Shown piece after piece: positions 11,119 to 22,863 of a stretch of DNA of 64,000 nucleotides. This DNA is from Aedes albopictus (Eukaryota; Arthropoda; Insecta; Diptera; Culicidae). The notes beneath the pieces are model-generated. The model worked only from the letters and a program-made list of their open reading frames with translations. It searched no databases and was not told the DNA's origin. The position numbers were made by a program, and so were the translations under genes. Position 1 is the first letter of the stretch. Each line of letters begins with the position of its first letter. The DNA is taken from assembly GCF_035046485.1 (NCBI RefSeq), contig NC_085137.1, positions 441,382,334 through 441,446,333 of the forward strand, given 5' to 3'.

Positions 11119-12244
11119 GGGGTAGGCGGGGCAATATGGACACCCTAAGGTTTTTGCCAACTTTACCTGGCAAGATGTCAAAAAAGTTTAGTTTTTTGAT
11201 ACATGTATCCTTTTAAAGTCTATTTAGCATCTATTGCATAAGAATGCTCACGAAGAAAAATGATTTATCCACTTCAAAAATGTTATGAAAAATGTTAGTT
11301 TTCCATGACCGTCTTCAAGCATACGGGGCAGAATGGACATCCCTATGGGGCAATATGGACACCATGAGACTTTTACGAATTCCGTACATTATTTACACCT
11401 ATAAAGTCATTTCATTACAAAACAACTATTATGGATGAATAATACGCCGAAGTAGTTCATTTTTGTTCAGTTAATTTAAATTCAGGCTGTTTTGGATAAA
11501 GCTTCGTTTTTGTCGGCATGTACAGCTGTGCCTAGAACAACTATTTTCCACTGCTTTCGTTTTTTGACCAATTTGTTTCACCCTATGTCTACTATAGTGA
11601 ACATTTAAGGGGCTGTCCATAAACCACGTGGTCATGAGGGGGGGGGGGGGGGGGGGGGTTCGGCCAATGACCATTTTGTATGGACAAATAAAATTTTTTG
11701 TATGGACCAATGACCACGCGGGGGGGGGGGGGGGGTTGAAAAGTCCCAAAAAAATGACCACGTGGTTTATGGACAGCCCCTAAACGAAAATATACTGAAA
11801 TCGAAGAATTTGGTTGGTTTGTGATTTAGGTTATATTTTTCCCTTGTCGCTTCTTTCAAAAAGGTGAGTGTCCATTTTGCCCCGGCAGCAGAAGATATTT
11901 CCAAACTTGATTTTTGATATAATAAAGAAGAAAATATTAACATGTTAAGCATGTAGATACAGCAAAACTACTTGCATGTGTTCTAGAAATATCAGGTTTT
12001 AATCGACCTGCAATAAATTAATCACTAAATCTTATTTTAGATGGTGTGAAAAATTATAATTTCCATGCACAAAAAACCGAGGACGCAACTTTTTCGTGTA
12101 AAATCAAGTATAATTTTAATTTCGAATGTTTCTTTCCTGAAACTACGTTTTAGACAAATGGACTATATTCTCCATTCATTAAAAGTTCAAAAAAATTCGC
12201 ATATTTTAAAATATTGAGGGTGTCCATATTGCCCCGCCTACCCC
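11119..12244. mobile_element. TA-flanked element, 1126 bp, GGGGTAGGCGGGGC termini
   Basis: The first and last 30 bp are exact or near-exact inverse copies (GGGGTAGGCGGGGCAATATG and onward through GACACCCT). TA lies on both sides (11117-11118 and 12245-12246). Copies of GGGGCAATATGGACACC recur inside at about 11345-11365 as a subterminal repeat. No transposase frame survives, so it is a non-autonomous Tc1/mariner-type candidate. It hosts the TAA-flanked MITE at 11609-11780. Confidence 0.9.
11609..11780. mobile_element. TAA-flanked MITE (PIF/Harbinger-like) with two poly-G tracts
   Basis: The ends are a perfect inverted repeat of about 25 bp starting GGGGCTGTCCATAAACCACG. The 3-bp sequence TAA is present on both sides (11606-11608 and 11781-11783). 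A 3-bp TAA/TTA duplication is characteristic of PIF/Harbinger transposons. Two long G runs (11638-11658 and 11720-11735) lie on the same strand. They break the inverted symmetry and could form G-quadruplexes. Confidence 0.88.
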
Positions 12245-12540
12245 TACATTACATGCGGAATTCGCATAAATGCGGGAGAAAATTAATCAAACAAAGGGCA
12301 GCGCAGCGCAAATAGAGTGCCATTTTTTCCCGGGCACACCGCACCGCACCACGATTGACGATTGACAATAAGCTGAGGAATTAAGTTGTACCTACTTACT
12401 TAGGCATTCCTTGCCTCTTCGGCGGCTCGTGCAAGCGCAAATCTCCACAGCACTTCTGCAGCCCCGCAAGTGTGCCGGGTAGACTCTGGGAAATAACAAT
12501 GGCATCACTTTATATTCACTGTATATTCTTGATTTAAACT

Positions 12541-15163
12541 AGCGTTGGGCAATTTTGAATCGATGTTTGCAACATCGATGTTTTTGTTCCAATTAAAATC
12601 GATTTTTTTGAATCGATGTTGAAGCCCCACGAATTCGACCGAATCGATTTTTTACATTCGATTTTTCTTTCGATTCAATAATATTAACTTTTTTTCAGGA
12701 TGCACTGTAGAATTTAACCATTGGAAAATGTAGATGAAATCGAGGAAAAATGTACACAAAATCGAAGTACATAAAATCAAGGGACTATTTAATCTAGGCC
12801 TAGGGTTTACTAAATCGAGGCATGCCAGTATATCTCAGGTTTCTTGGACAATCCCTCTCAAAAGTCTAAGTGAATCTTTCTCAGGGTTCTGAAGGAATCC
12901 TCCTCATGTTCAAGGGAGTCCCTTTCAGGGTTCTAGCACATCCTTCTCAGAATTCTAGGTCAGTCCATCTCTGGATTCCGAACTTTTTTTTGAGAATCCC
13001 TCTCAGGAATCTAGATGAATTTCTCTTAATAATGTAGAGGAGGGTTCTTGGCCAATCTCTTTCAGGATTCTAATGGAATGTCATTAAATACTGCAGGGGT
13101 TTTTTTTCAGGATTCTAGAAGAATCCCTTTCTAGATTCTGGAAGAATCCGCCAGGGAGTTCTGCGGATACCCATCTAAGCATTCTGGAAGAATCCTGAGG
13201 AAAAACTTCTCTCAGGATTTTGAGGCAATCCGTCACAGGATTCAGGGAGAATCCATCTCGGGTATACATGGAAACTCCTCAGGATTCTGGAAGAATTCCT
13301 CTAAACATTCTGAGAAAATCCATCTCGGAAAACTGGAGTAATCTCTCCCAGAATTCTAGGGAAATCCTTTATAAAATTTGGGGAGAATCCCTATTGGAAA
13401 AGTCTTTCTCTTTTTTTTCTAGGATAAGGTCTCTCAGGATGCTGGTTGTGAAAATTTTCAGCATTTTGAAGGAATCTCTCCCAGAATTTTAGTGGAATCC
13501 TCAAAGTTATGGAAGTGTCCCTTTGAAAAATTTGGAGGATTTTTTATCAGCAGTATCATATGGGAATGCCTATCAGAATTCTAGGGAATCTTTGGATTTT
13601 AAGGGAATTCATTTCAGGATTTTGGGTTATTTCCTGCCAAGGTGTCTACCAAGGGTGAAATCCCTTTAAGAATTCTAAGAAATTTCTAGATTATCTGGGA
13701 TGATTCCTCTAAGGATTCTGGAAGACCTTCACTTAGAATCCTACTCAGAATTCTGAGGAAATCATTCTCAGAAATCTCAGGAACTCCTCTCAGACTTCTT
13801 GGAGCATTCTCAGAATTGTGGTGAAATTCCTCTCAGAATTCTGGGGGAATATTCCTTAGGATTCTGGAGGAATCCCACACAGGTTTTTAGTGGTATTCTT
13901 CTCAGGATTCTGCATTCGATCCTTTAAGGTTCTGGGGGAATATCACTAAGTATTCTGCGGGAAGTACCTCTCTTATGATCCCTCTCAGGATTCTGAGGGA
14001 ATCACTCGTAGAACTCTGGGGAATAACTTTCGGAAATCTGGCAGAAATATTCTCAGCATTTTAAAAGATTCCACTCAGGATTGTAAAGGAATTCAGGGAG
14101 AATACTTAAAATGATTCTGCAGGATTTTTTTTCATCTCAGGATTCTAGGGAATCCTATATCTCAGAATTCTGTGAGAGTTTATCTCAGGTTTCTTTGGCA
14201 ATCCCGCCCAGTATTTTGGGGAACCTTTCTCAGGATTCAGGAGTAATCCTTCTTAGGGTTCTAAGCTACCCTTTTCAGGATTTTGGGTCATATCTTTTAA
14301 GTTTCTTGGGGAATTCATCTTAGAATTCCGAAAATCTTTTCTGAGAATCTCTAGATGAATTAATCCATTAATCTCAAGTATGTGGAATTCCTCACAGGAT
14401 TCTGGGAGAATTCTTCTTAAGACTCTGGGATAATCCTTCTTAGGATTCTGGAACATTTTTGGAGAATCCCAAGAGAAAGCTTCTCTTAGGATTCTGATAC
14501 TAGCTATCACAGGATTCTGGGAGAATTCCTCTCGGAATTCTGAAACAATCCGTCTCATAGATATGGAGGATTCTAGGAAAATCCTTAATTCAGAGAGAAT
14601 TCCTACCGAGATACCGGACGAGTGTTGCTCTCTTTTCTAGCTAATGTCGCGCAGGATTCTGGTTTAATCATTTTCAGCATTCTGAAGAAATCACTCTCAT
14701 AATTCTAGAGGAACTCCTTTTAGTATTCTGGAGGAGCTTCTTTGAAGATTCTGGGAAAATTTCTCTCAGCAGTCTGCGGGAATTTATCTCAGTACTATAT
14801 GGGAATATTTCCCAGAGTTCTGGGAAATCTCAGGATCTCAGGATTTTTCTTTCGATTCAAAAATATTTAATTTCTTTTTTTTTTCAGTATGTACGTTATA
14901 TTCATTTTCGAATCAGTGTCGCGAAATGTTCGATGTGCAATCTCAAATATTGATATTGAAATTATTTCCACAAATAAAACATACCATGAATTTGAACAAC
15001 ATGCAGCAAACGAATCATTTTATAGTTTTGTAATATTTTATAATATTGAATCGATGTGAGATCATCGATTCAACGCATTCGATTAAATCGGTGAATCTAT
15101 TCTGCTGATCCGATTCTAATCGATTCACAAAAATCGATGTTTTAGGAAAGTTTGCCCAATGCT
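12541..15163. mobile_element. hAT-like terminal-inverted-repeat element, about 2.6 kb
   Basis: The left end begins AGCGTTGGGCAA and the right end finishes TTGCCCAATGCT. Subterminal regions on both sides hold many ATCGATT/AATCGAT motifs and runs such as AATCGATGTT. The terminal pattern resembles hAT elements, but no exact 8-bp duplication is seen, so the class is tentative. The interior between about 12830 and 14850 is degenerate minisatellite with no transposase. Confidence 0.65.
12830..14850. repeat. degenerate minisatellite, TCTCAGGATTCTGGAGGAATCC-like units
   Basis: About 2 kb of loosely repeated units of roughly 25-55 bp built on CTCAGGATTCT and GGAATCC motifs. Units are heavily diverged and no single period holds. 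Open frames inside (for example 13220-13492 and 14253-14558) merely follow the repeat. The block lies entirely within the hAT-like element. Confidence 0.85.
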
Positions 15164-15860
15164 GAATTTTGAACACATTTTATCATTTTATGGTATAAAC
15201 TTGAATAAGAAGAAATATTTTCTTCAAGCATACTTCGGCATATCGAAAACAATTGATTTCATAAACCATTATCAAAATCGGGTTTGCTTTTGAACAAAAA
15301 AGTTTTCTAAGGAAAAAGTTTATGTTGTTTTTTTTTATTATATTATATTTAGCTCTTAGGGTAAACGTACCAATAGTGGTGCAATTAGTAGCTCCTTAAA
15401 GTAAAATAATTGAATAAAAGTAATCATACCACAAAATAAAAAGTCTGAAAACGTTAATCGGTAGTTTTTGTTTAAATTAGCTAGGAAAAATGTAAAAACC
15501 ATCGTTTATTTCAGATTTTTCTAATAAATCACTTGCACCAACTATAGGTACACGGTTCGAATTATGATGGTAAAATTTAACATTCGTTCCTATAGTGGCG
15601 CATCCCATTGAATTCTTATGGGACCCACCCAAATAATCGTTTAAAGTTGGTTTTTTGACGAATCCTAAACACAAACTGATTTAATGTCAATAATTAAGCA
15701 TAATGCATCTATTAAGATGCCGTTTGCGAGCTTTTTGGTCAAAATAGTGCTAAACTGCCACTACCTCCACTAAGGCCGTTCGCAATGCAGTTTTATTTTG
15801 TATGGCGAGTTTTAAAAATTTAAAAATGAGATTGTATTTCACATCGAGTATAGCGGGTCG
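15164..15860. other. unassigned AT-rich DNA
   Basis: Nothing coding is visible. Motifs such as CCAATAGTGG and AACTATAGGTAC near 15370 and 15540 hint at a decayed inverted-repeat element, but I could not pair its ends. Confidence 0.4.
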
Positions 15861-15864
15861 CGTT

Positions 15865-16345
15865 TTAGAGGGTCCCAAGGAGTCTCAGGGAGTATCTGGA
15901 GGCCCAAGGAGCGTTCAACCTTTCTTTTGCATCACGTTGGCAGCAACTCGCTGACGTAGTGTATGGTTTGGGTCAAAATAACCCTAATGCCAAAGGTGGG
16001 TTAAGAGTGGCTCAGGGGGTACTGGAGGTCTCAGGAGCGTTTCAGAGGCTCTCAGCGGATCTCAGGGAATTCCAAGGGGATTCATGGGGGTCTCTGGGGC
16101 ACTTCGGGGGTTTCCAGGGGATACCGGGAGGTTTCAGGGTGCTTCACGGGTCTCAGAGGCTTTTCAGAGTGCCCCTTGGGATTTCATGGAGCTCCAGGGC
16201 GTTTCAGTAGGTACCTGGAGATCGAGGTTCCAGGCGGCCTCAGTGACACGGCGTCTGAGGATCATGAGGATCAGAAGGTTCTCAGGGCGTTTTAGGGGGA
16301 TCTACGAGGTTTTAGGGGACCCCAAGTGGTGGGCCCATCTCCAAT
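15865..16345. repeat. degenerate TCTCAGGG/TTTCAGGGG minisatellite
   Basis: Units of about 20-30 bp with the core TTCAGGGG or TCTCAGGG, G-rich on the plus strand. Two overlapping open frames (15959-16210 and 16084-16377) exist only because of the repeat phase. Confidence 0.7.
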
Positions 16346-16379
16346 CCCCAAGAGCAAGACCTGTTCTCGCGAACTAAGA

Positions 16380-17990
16380 TTACTCATTAAAACCCTGATC
16401 AAATTCAATTTTGCAAGCACATTTTTAATTTGCACCCCAGCGCAAGGCATAAAATGCAGTTCCAGAGTATGTATTTTTTAAATTCTATAACAAGAGGTCA
16501 AATGACAAAATGTTGAAATACAATAAATAAGGGTAATGTTTTGCGCTTCGATTTTTTGTCTCCATCTGAAACCCTGCTAAAATATACAAGGTCATAAAGA
16601 AAAAAAATATTTGAATGTTTGGATGTTCAGCAACACTTTTTCAAACATGAAAAAGCAGAGACCCTAATTTTATTCCGCACAGTCCACCAGAGGGGCAGCT
16701 AAATATTTTGCTAGTTTGTCTTTTCATCTCAAACAATTCCCGCCTAGAGTGGTGCAAATTTGCTTTTCTGAAAGGAAATCAACCAATGAATGTCACTGCC
16801 ACACGACACGCTCCTCGTCGTGTTTGTTCGTGATCATTGAATATTACATGAAGCGGTGGCTACTCGCTCGCGGTGGCTGGCAATTGCACTATGGTCCAGT
16901 GGTAGGAATTTATACAGGAAAATTTCATAACGAAATCTAGAAAGGCTAGAGAGAGAGTGTGTCAGAGTGAGTCAAGATTCAGTTGAAAATGAGTCGAGAA
17001 GTGGTCGGGTATAAATTAATATTCAGTTCAAGTTTGCGGTTTCGAACTTATTTATTGACAATGTACAGAAGCAAAAGAAAGTGATGAAGCAATCACTCGC
17101 CCATGGAAGACAATGCAGTACATGTCAGACTATGCGTTAATGTGAAAGTATGGATGCTGAGAAACATTTTGTAATCCTTTTCTTAGCTTCAGCATAAGCT
17201 TCAAACATATGAATACACATGGTATGTATGAGTTGAGAAGAGGAAGAAAGAGCATAAAAAACAAAGTAGGAGGAATGACAAGGAGCCAGAAATTCTACGC
17301 AGAACCTCTTGCATCAGAACCATTTGACCATCAATTCCGTCTTCGCCTTACAAGCCAAGCATCTCATTGCTTGGAAAAACTTCGAGGGAGATAGTTTAAG
17401 TTTAAATATAATACTCATTTACTTATAACTTCACTCACTAGACCACTGTGCAACGGTTCGAGTATGTTGACTGTCACAGTAATGTTGCTTATGTTTAATG
17501 CCACCGGCCAACCAACCAAACGACCGATGCCGATGATTGATGGTGTTGCCAATTTCGTTTGCTACTTTGTAGAATTCATATCTGGTTACCTACCTTTGTG
17601 ACGGCGTGAGGGCACACCGTCAGCGAGGAGGTATTTAAATCACATTTGCATTATAGAATGTTGTTGACCGATGGTGGTGAATGTCTCAAGTGTGGAAATG
17701 CTTAAAGGCTATGCTCAGACGATGGGTTCTCGTGCTGGAGTATTAGGTATATAAAAATTGTTTGACATTTTTATTGACAGCTTCCATTGTGTTCGGTCCG
17801 TTTTTGAAGTCCAGTGATTGTATGCAAAGTGTTTTTTTTTTTTCCTGGATATGCCTATGAAAGTGGCAAACATTAACTTATTGGTTTACACCCAAACTTC
17901 CATTTAGGTAATCAGTCGGGGCTGCCTCAATAGATTTTTTACCTAAATGGATTCAGTTTACATATATATATTACCAAAATGGAGTTCAAG
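16380..17990. other. unassigned region, no supported gene
   Basis: No frame here shows a recognisable domain. TATATAAAA at 17749-17757 resembles a TATA box, but no initiator at the right distance and no downstream gene support it. GTATAAAT at 17010 likewise has nothing behind it. Confidence 0.4.
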
Positions 17991-17999
17991 GTGGCAAAG

Positions 18000-18608
18000 A
18001 AGTTTAAGAAAGGCAATAGGCTTACAGATTTAAAGGGTCACGCAGGGTTTCAGAGGACTTTCAAGAGAATTTCCGAAAGGGAGAGTCAGATGCGTTACAG
18101 GGGGGCTTTAGGGCCGTTTTCTGGGGGTTCGGGGGTTCAGAGGCATTACAGAAGTGTTTTGAAAATTTAGAAGGGTCTTAGGTGCATTACAGGGGGTTTC
18201 GTTGGTATTTCAGAAAGTATCAGAGAATCTTCATGGGGTTCCGGAGGTGTTACAGGAATGTTTACCGGGGTTTCGGAGAGTCTTAAGTGCGTCACATGGA
18301 GTCCGAAGGTGTTTGAGGAAGATTTCGAAGGCATTTTAGGAAGCTTCAGAGGTTTTTTGACGAGTTGCATAGGCGTCACGCAGGCGTATTAAGGGGCAAA
18401 GGTGGACCTCAAGTTGCGTTACATGGGCTCGGAGGGGGTTTTAAGGGGAATCGGTAACATTTCTGATATATCAGAGTATTTTCAAAGGGATTCCGGAGGC
18501 GTTACACGAGCGCTTTCGAGGGTTTTGGAGGATCTCAGGTGCGTTACATGGGCTCCGAGGGGGTTTCAGGGGCATTTCGAAGGCATTTTAAGAAGCTCCA
18601 GATTTAGA
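18000..18608. repeat. degenerate TTTCAGAGGCGTTACAGG-type minisatellite
   Basis: Loose units of about 30-40 bp with cores GGTGCGTTACA, GGGGGTTTC and GGCATTTC. The block stops at 18608, where a 545-bp insert begins, and similar units resume at 19164. Confidence 0.7.
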
Positions 18609-19153
18609 TTTTTTTGTTTTTATTTAGGCTCAGTGTACCAGTTATCGCTATAGTACCTCAAATTCGCCATAGTTGATTTTCAACCTTTAAAGATGCAAAT
18701 CAACAAGAAAAAAATCGTGAACAACAGATCACGTTCACAAAAGATGATTGCAATCATTCAAACTTCACAATTTGCTCAAATTATGATAGAAATAAATCAT
18801 TTTCCTTAACTTTTCGGCCTCCTTGCACCCTATTTCGCCATAGTGTACCAGTTATGGCAAATCCCATAAGGAATGCATGTAAATAGTGCGAAGTGGAACC
18901 CAAATTAACAAATGTGTCCATAACTGGTACAGGGTTCCTACCATTGGCACACGCCGTAATAAATACTAAAAGTAGTTTTGGCTCCGTTTCTGTATTTTTC
19001 CTGTAAAGTATGTAAACAAATCATTGATTTGACATATCGACGAAATTCGTCGGTCTTCTTCTTATTTTTGTAGAAATAGTTTTCCTTATGTAGTGCGATA
19101 ACTGGTACAGGCACTCTATGTGTATGTTAACATTATGCTAATTCTACACATTT
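18609..19153 (-). mobile_element. 545-bp insert with poly(A)-like end and 10-bp direct repeat
   Basis: The segment is bracketed by the direct repeat CAGATTTAGA (18599-18608 and 19154-19163) and interrupts the minisatellite. Its left edge is T-rich; on the minus strand it reads as an A-rich tail preceded by AAATAAA. It carries inverted copies of TACCAGTTATCGC near both ends (about 18629 and 19085) and two more TACCAGTTAT-like copies inside. It could be a retroposed sequence on the minus strand or a MITE with TACCAGTTATCGC ends. Confidence 0.55.
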
Positions 19154-20560
19154 CAGATTTAGAGTCTCAGGTGCGTTACATAGGGTCTGACGATGTTTCA
19201 AGGGGTTTTCAATGGCATTATAAAATGCTTAAAATAATTTTCCGAGGCATTGGGGTCCGAGGGGGGTTTCGGATCATTTCAGAAACTCCGGATCAAGACT
19301 CCAGAGAAATCCAGGAAGAATCTTTAAGAAAATTCCGGGATCCGAGAGAATGCATAAAACAGTTGTAGGAGAAATGTTTACAAAATTTTCTGAGGAAAAC
19401 CCCGTTAATATCTGTGCGAAATTACTGGGACAGCACCAAGAGAAGCCCTTGGAAGCATTCTGAAGATATTTAACCCCTGGGGAAAAATCCGGAAGCATTT
19501 CTTGTAACCATTTCGCAATGAGTCGCTTGATGTATTTCTAGAGAATTCCGGGAAGAATCCTTAGAAGAATGCTACGGGGGGTCCTAAAAATCTTGCTTAA
19601 AATCTATGAAGAATTTCGGGAAGAATGTTTGGGATATTTCCAGAAGGAGTCCCTGGAAGAATTATGGTGAGAGTATATGCGGGAAAACTAAAGGATACAT
19701 TTTGAAAATTGCGGTTCGAGTCTCTGAGGGAATTTTTGGGAGGAATCTCTAGAGAAATTCGAATTCTTCCACAATCTGTGGAAGAATTGTGAAAGAAATC
19801 TATAGAAAAGATCTGGAAGAAATACCAGAAGAATTCGGGGAAAAAACTGAATGAACTTACTAGGATAATCCATGCAAAATTCATGGATAAGTTGCGAGAA
19901 GCATCCTAGAGAGTATGGCGAGAGTAATCCATGAAAGGTAAAAAAAATAGGGAAATCTTTTGTCAATGTTTCGGGGAGAATGTCTGGTACAATTCTTGGA
20001 GTAATTCCTGGAAAATTTCCGAAAGGAATGCCTGAAAGAATGGTGAAAGGAAAGATCTTCATCAAACCCCCTGAGAACACTCGAAATGTCCCTGGGATTC
20101 TTGAAACTTCCTGAAATGCCTCTGGGTCTCCCTGAAACTCCCCGGAACTCCCCTGGCAACCGCCTCAGAACCTCTGCAACGCCAGAGCCCTCCTGGGACC
20201 CCCCTGAGATCTCTTGGAACTCCTTCTGGACCCCTCTTATGATCCTCTGGAATCCCCTGAGATACCCAGAAACTCCCGAGAAACCTCTGAAACGCCCCTG
20301 GAGCCCCTGTTGAAGTCCCATGATAACTCATGAAACGCCTCTTTGACCACCTTAAACGCCTCGAACTCACTGAGAATCCTTGAAATTACACTAAAATTCT
20401 CTGAAACACTGACGAGACCCCTTGTATCTTTGCTTGAAACCCATTGAGAACTCCTGAAACGACACTGAAACCCTCCTGAACGCATCTGAGGCCTTTTGAG
20501 ACTCCCTGAGAATCCCTGAACCCGCCTGAGACCTCCCTGAAAGTCCCGAAAAATAATTTT
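19154..20560. repeat. degenerate minisatellite with an orientation switch near 20050
   Basis: From 19154 to about 20050 the plus strand shows GGAAGAATTCC/GGGAAGAATC-type units. From about 20060 to 20560 it shows CTCCTGAAAC and CCCCTGAGA units, which are C-rich instead of G-rich. Frames on both strands (such as 19881-20321 minus) follow the units and have no recognisable domain. Confidence 0.7.
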
Positions 20561-20564
20561 GTTT

Positions 20565-21860
20565 CGTTCTCACACTTTCGGTTCATGAGAATGTTGCGTG
20601 GCCCGTGACCATAAATTATAAGCTACTGATATTTGCAGCTCATCTATAGTCAAGATCTTGTTCCTTGAGATGACCAATCAGAAAAACATAAGTACTTCTT
20701 CCTAGCACTTTTGGTTCTAACGAAATTCTTGAGGCCTATGAATCCAGATTGGTAACCAGTGTGTTTTGCAACACTACTATAATGTAATCAGTGCTCCGTG
20801 AGGCGTGAATCGATAAAAAAAAACATTTTCATTTCATCAAATTTATGGTTTTGAATATTTTGCGTGGCTTATGACCATTGGATTGGAAACTACTGGTTTT
20901 GAAATGCATCTGCACCTTGGGATGAATTATTCAAAAAACATTTGCATTACTAAATAATCGACTAAATAGTCGAGTCAAGTACAAGACACTGAAGAAGACC
21001 TTACAGTTGAGGTCGAAATACGTATCTGTCAAAGGATGCAAATTCTTAGTGGAATTCAAAAGAACAGTACTTAACGCGATTTTCTTTTTACTTACAGATA
21101 TTCCCCTAACAAGCCCAGGTTAATCATCATTTGCATTACTTTCAAGCACATCCTATAATCCAGAAATTCTCGTTATCCGTGACGTCATATTGGAAATCAC
21201 TGGGCTATATTTAAGTAAGTTGGTCCAAAGGCGTAGATTCCAAAAAAAAACATTATTTATTTCGTCGTTACACTTACGGTTCTTGAAATATTCACGTGAC
21301 CCGTGACCATGTATTGGAAACCACTGTTCTTCATTCAACATATCTATATCAGAGCACAGATAACATATATCCAGGCTAGAACAAATTTCATTCAGAAATT
21401 TGTATAAGGATTTGAATCTTCGCTTGAGTAAGGTTGCAAACCAATACACGATGAAAACACCAACGCCGCCACACGCAATATTGCCACAGTCAGTGGAGAA
21501 TTGAAACATTTCAAGTAATGAATTAAATTAGTATGGGAAATTAACCGATTGCAGCGCCACGGTGTTGCCACTTGTGTTGCCGATAAATAATTCCTTACAC
21601 AAAATTAAGATTGGACTTGGACGTCTGTTCTCTGTGATCAGAGATACTGATCCTTGAGATGATCAACCCGAAAAACATTTGCACTTGCGGTTCTTGAAAA
21701 ATGTTTCAAGCCCGTGACCCCAGATTGGGAACCACTGATCTTTGGAATACAACTACATTGTGATAAGTACTACCTGAAGTGCAGAATCCGAAAAAAAAAC
21801 TTTCGGGTCTTGAGAAACTCGCTTGGCCCATGACCTTAGGCTAGGATCTTAGCAAAACTG
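20565..21860. repeat. long-period degenerate repeat built on a hAT-end-like motif
   Basis: A block containing variants of CGGTTCTTGA, then CCCGTGACC, then GATTGGAAACCACTG recurs at about 20580, 20700, 20850, 21275, 21680 and 21800. The spacing is irregular (about 120-430 bp). GGAAACCACTG, or CAGTGGTTTCC on the other strand, resembles the terminal motif of some hAT elements. The 118-codon minus-strand frame at 21153-21509 is not recognised. Confidence 0.5.
20985..21030 (+). other. hammerhead-ribozyme-like fold (candidate)
   Basis: The order of elements matches a hammerhead. GACA (20985-20988) can pair with TGTC (21027-21030) as stem I. CTGAAGA (20989-20995) fits the CUGANGA core. GACC (20997-21000) and GGTC (21011-21014) form stem II. 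GAA follows at 21015-21017. ATAC-GTAT (21018-21025) is self-complementary and could form stem III within or between molecules, and C21026 sits at the cleavage position. One extra A (20996) follows the core, which may abolish activity. Such compact stem III forms are known from Penelope-like retroelements, but no Penelope coding sequence is present nearby. Confidence 0.4.
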
Positions 21861-21959
21861 CCAAATTCTTGATTGTAACTAAAAAACTTATTAATTTACC
21901 ACAGGTTCAAAATTTTGTAGTTTCGATCTTTACAAACTAATTCAGAGTTTGTTATAAAA

Positions 21960-22860
21960 AGAATAACGTGGAAAGCATCTCTGGAAGAATCACCTGGAAC
22001 TTTTATGGGAAGAAGCCCGACAGAAAATTCAGGAAGAATTCAGGAGAAATTTGTAAAGAATTCAGGAACATTTTCCGAGTAAGATTTCTTGAAAAAAATT
22101 CATGTAGAAAGCCTTCAGACGTCCTTAAAAGAATTCCGAGTAGAAATTTTGGAATATTTCTGATAGAGATCTCTAGAAGAAGTTTGTTAAAATTCCAGGT
22201 GTAATTCCGAATAAAATTTCTGGAAAAAAATTACAGGCGAATCTTTGAGAGAGTTCTGAAATGAATCTCTGGAGAATTCATTTTTTTTTTTTTGATAAAC
22301 TTCGAGAGGAATCCTTGGAAGAATGCGAGGAAAAATCTTTACAAAAATACCGGGTAAATTCGATGAGGAAATCCCGGAATAAATTTCAGGAAGATTTGGA
22401 AAGAATTCCTATGGAAATTTTTTCAAATATTTTTCGAAAGAATTCCTGGAAACATTTCAGAAGCATTCTATGGAAAAAAATTTAAAAAAAATCTATGGAT
22501 TCATTTTCGGATTCCTTGGGACGATTTCGGGGAAAATATGTAAACAACTCCGAGAAAAATCCGTTAGGAAAGAAAAAAAAATCCGGGTAGAATGCTTGGA
22601 ATGAGGTCCGGAAGGAATCCCTAGAAGAGCTACGGAAAGCAAATCTGAAAGGATTCCGGGGAAAAAGTCTGTGGAACAGCTCGGTCAGTCTTCGGACGAG
22701 TCTTTGCAAAAAAGTCAAAAGAATATCCTAAAAAATTTACGGGAAGAGGCCTTCTGAGAATTCCGAGGGAAAGCCTAGCAAGCATTTCAAGAGAAATGTT
22801 TGAAATTTCTAGAAAGAATTGCGAAAGAAATCCTAGGAAAACATCCGGTAGAAATATCAA
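21960..22860. repeat. degenerate GAAGAATTC/GGAAATCC minisatellite
   Basis: Loose units of about 25-35 bp with cores GGAAGAATTC, AAATTTCTGG and GAGAAATC. It ends where a decayed RTE fragment begins at about 22864. Confidence 0.6.
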
Positions 22861-22863
22861 ATG

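Noticed and set aside
17749..17757. TATA box (TATATAAAA) as a gene promoter
   Set aside because: No initiator at the usual distance and no downstream open frame or recognisable transcript.
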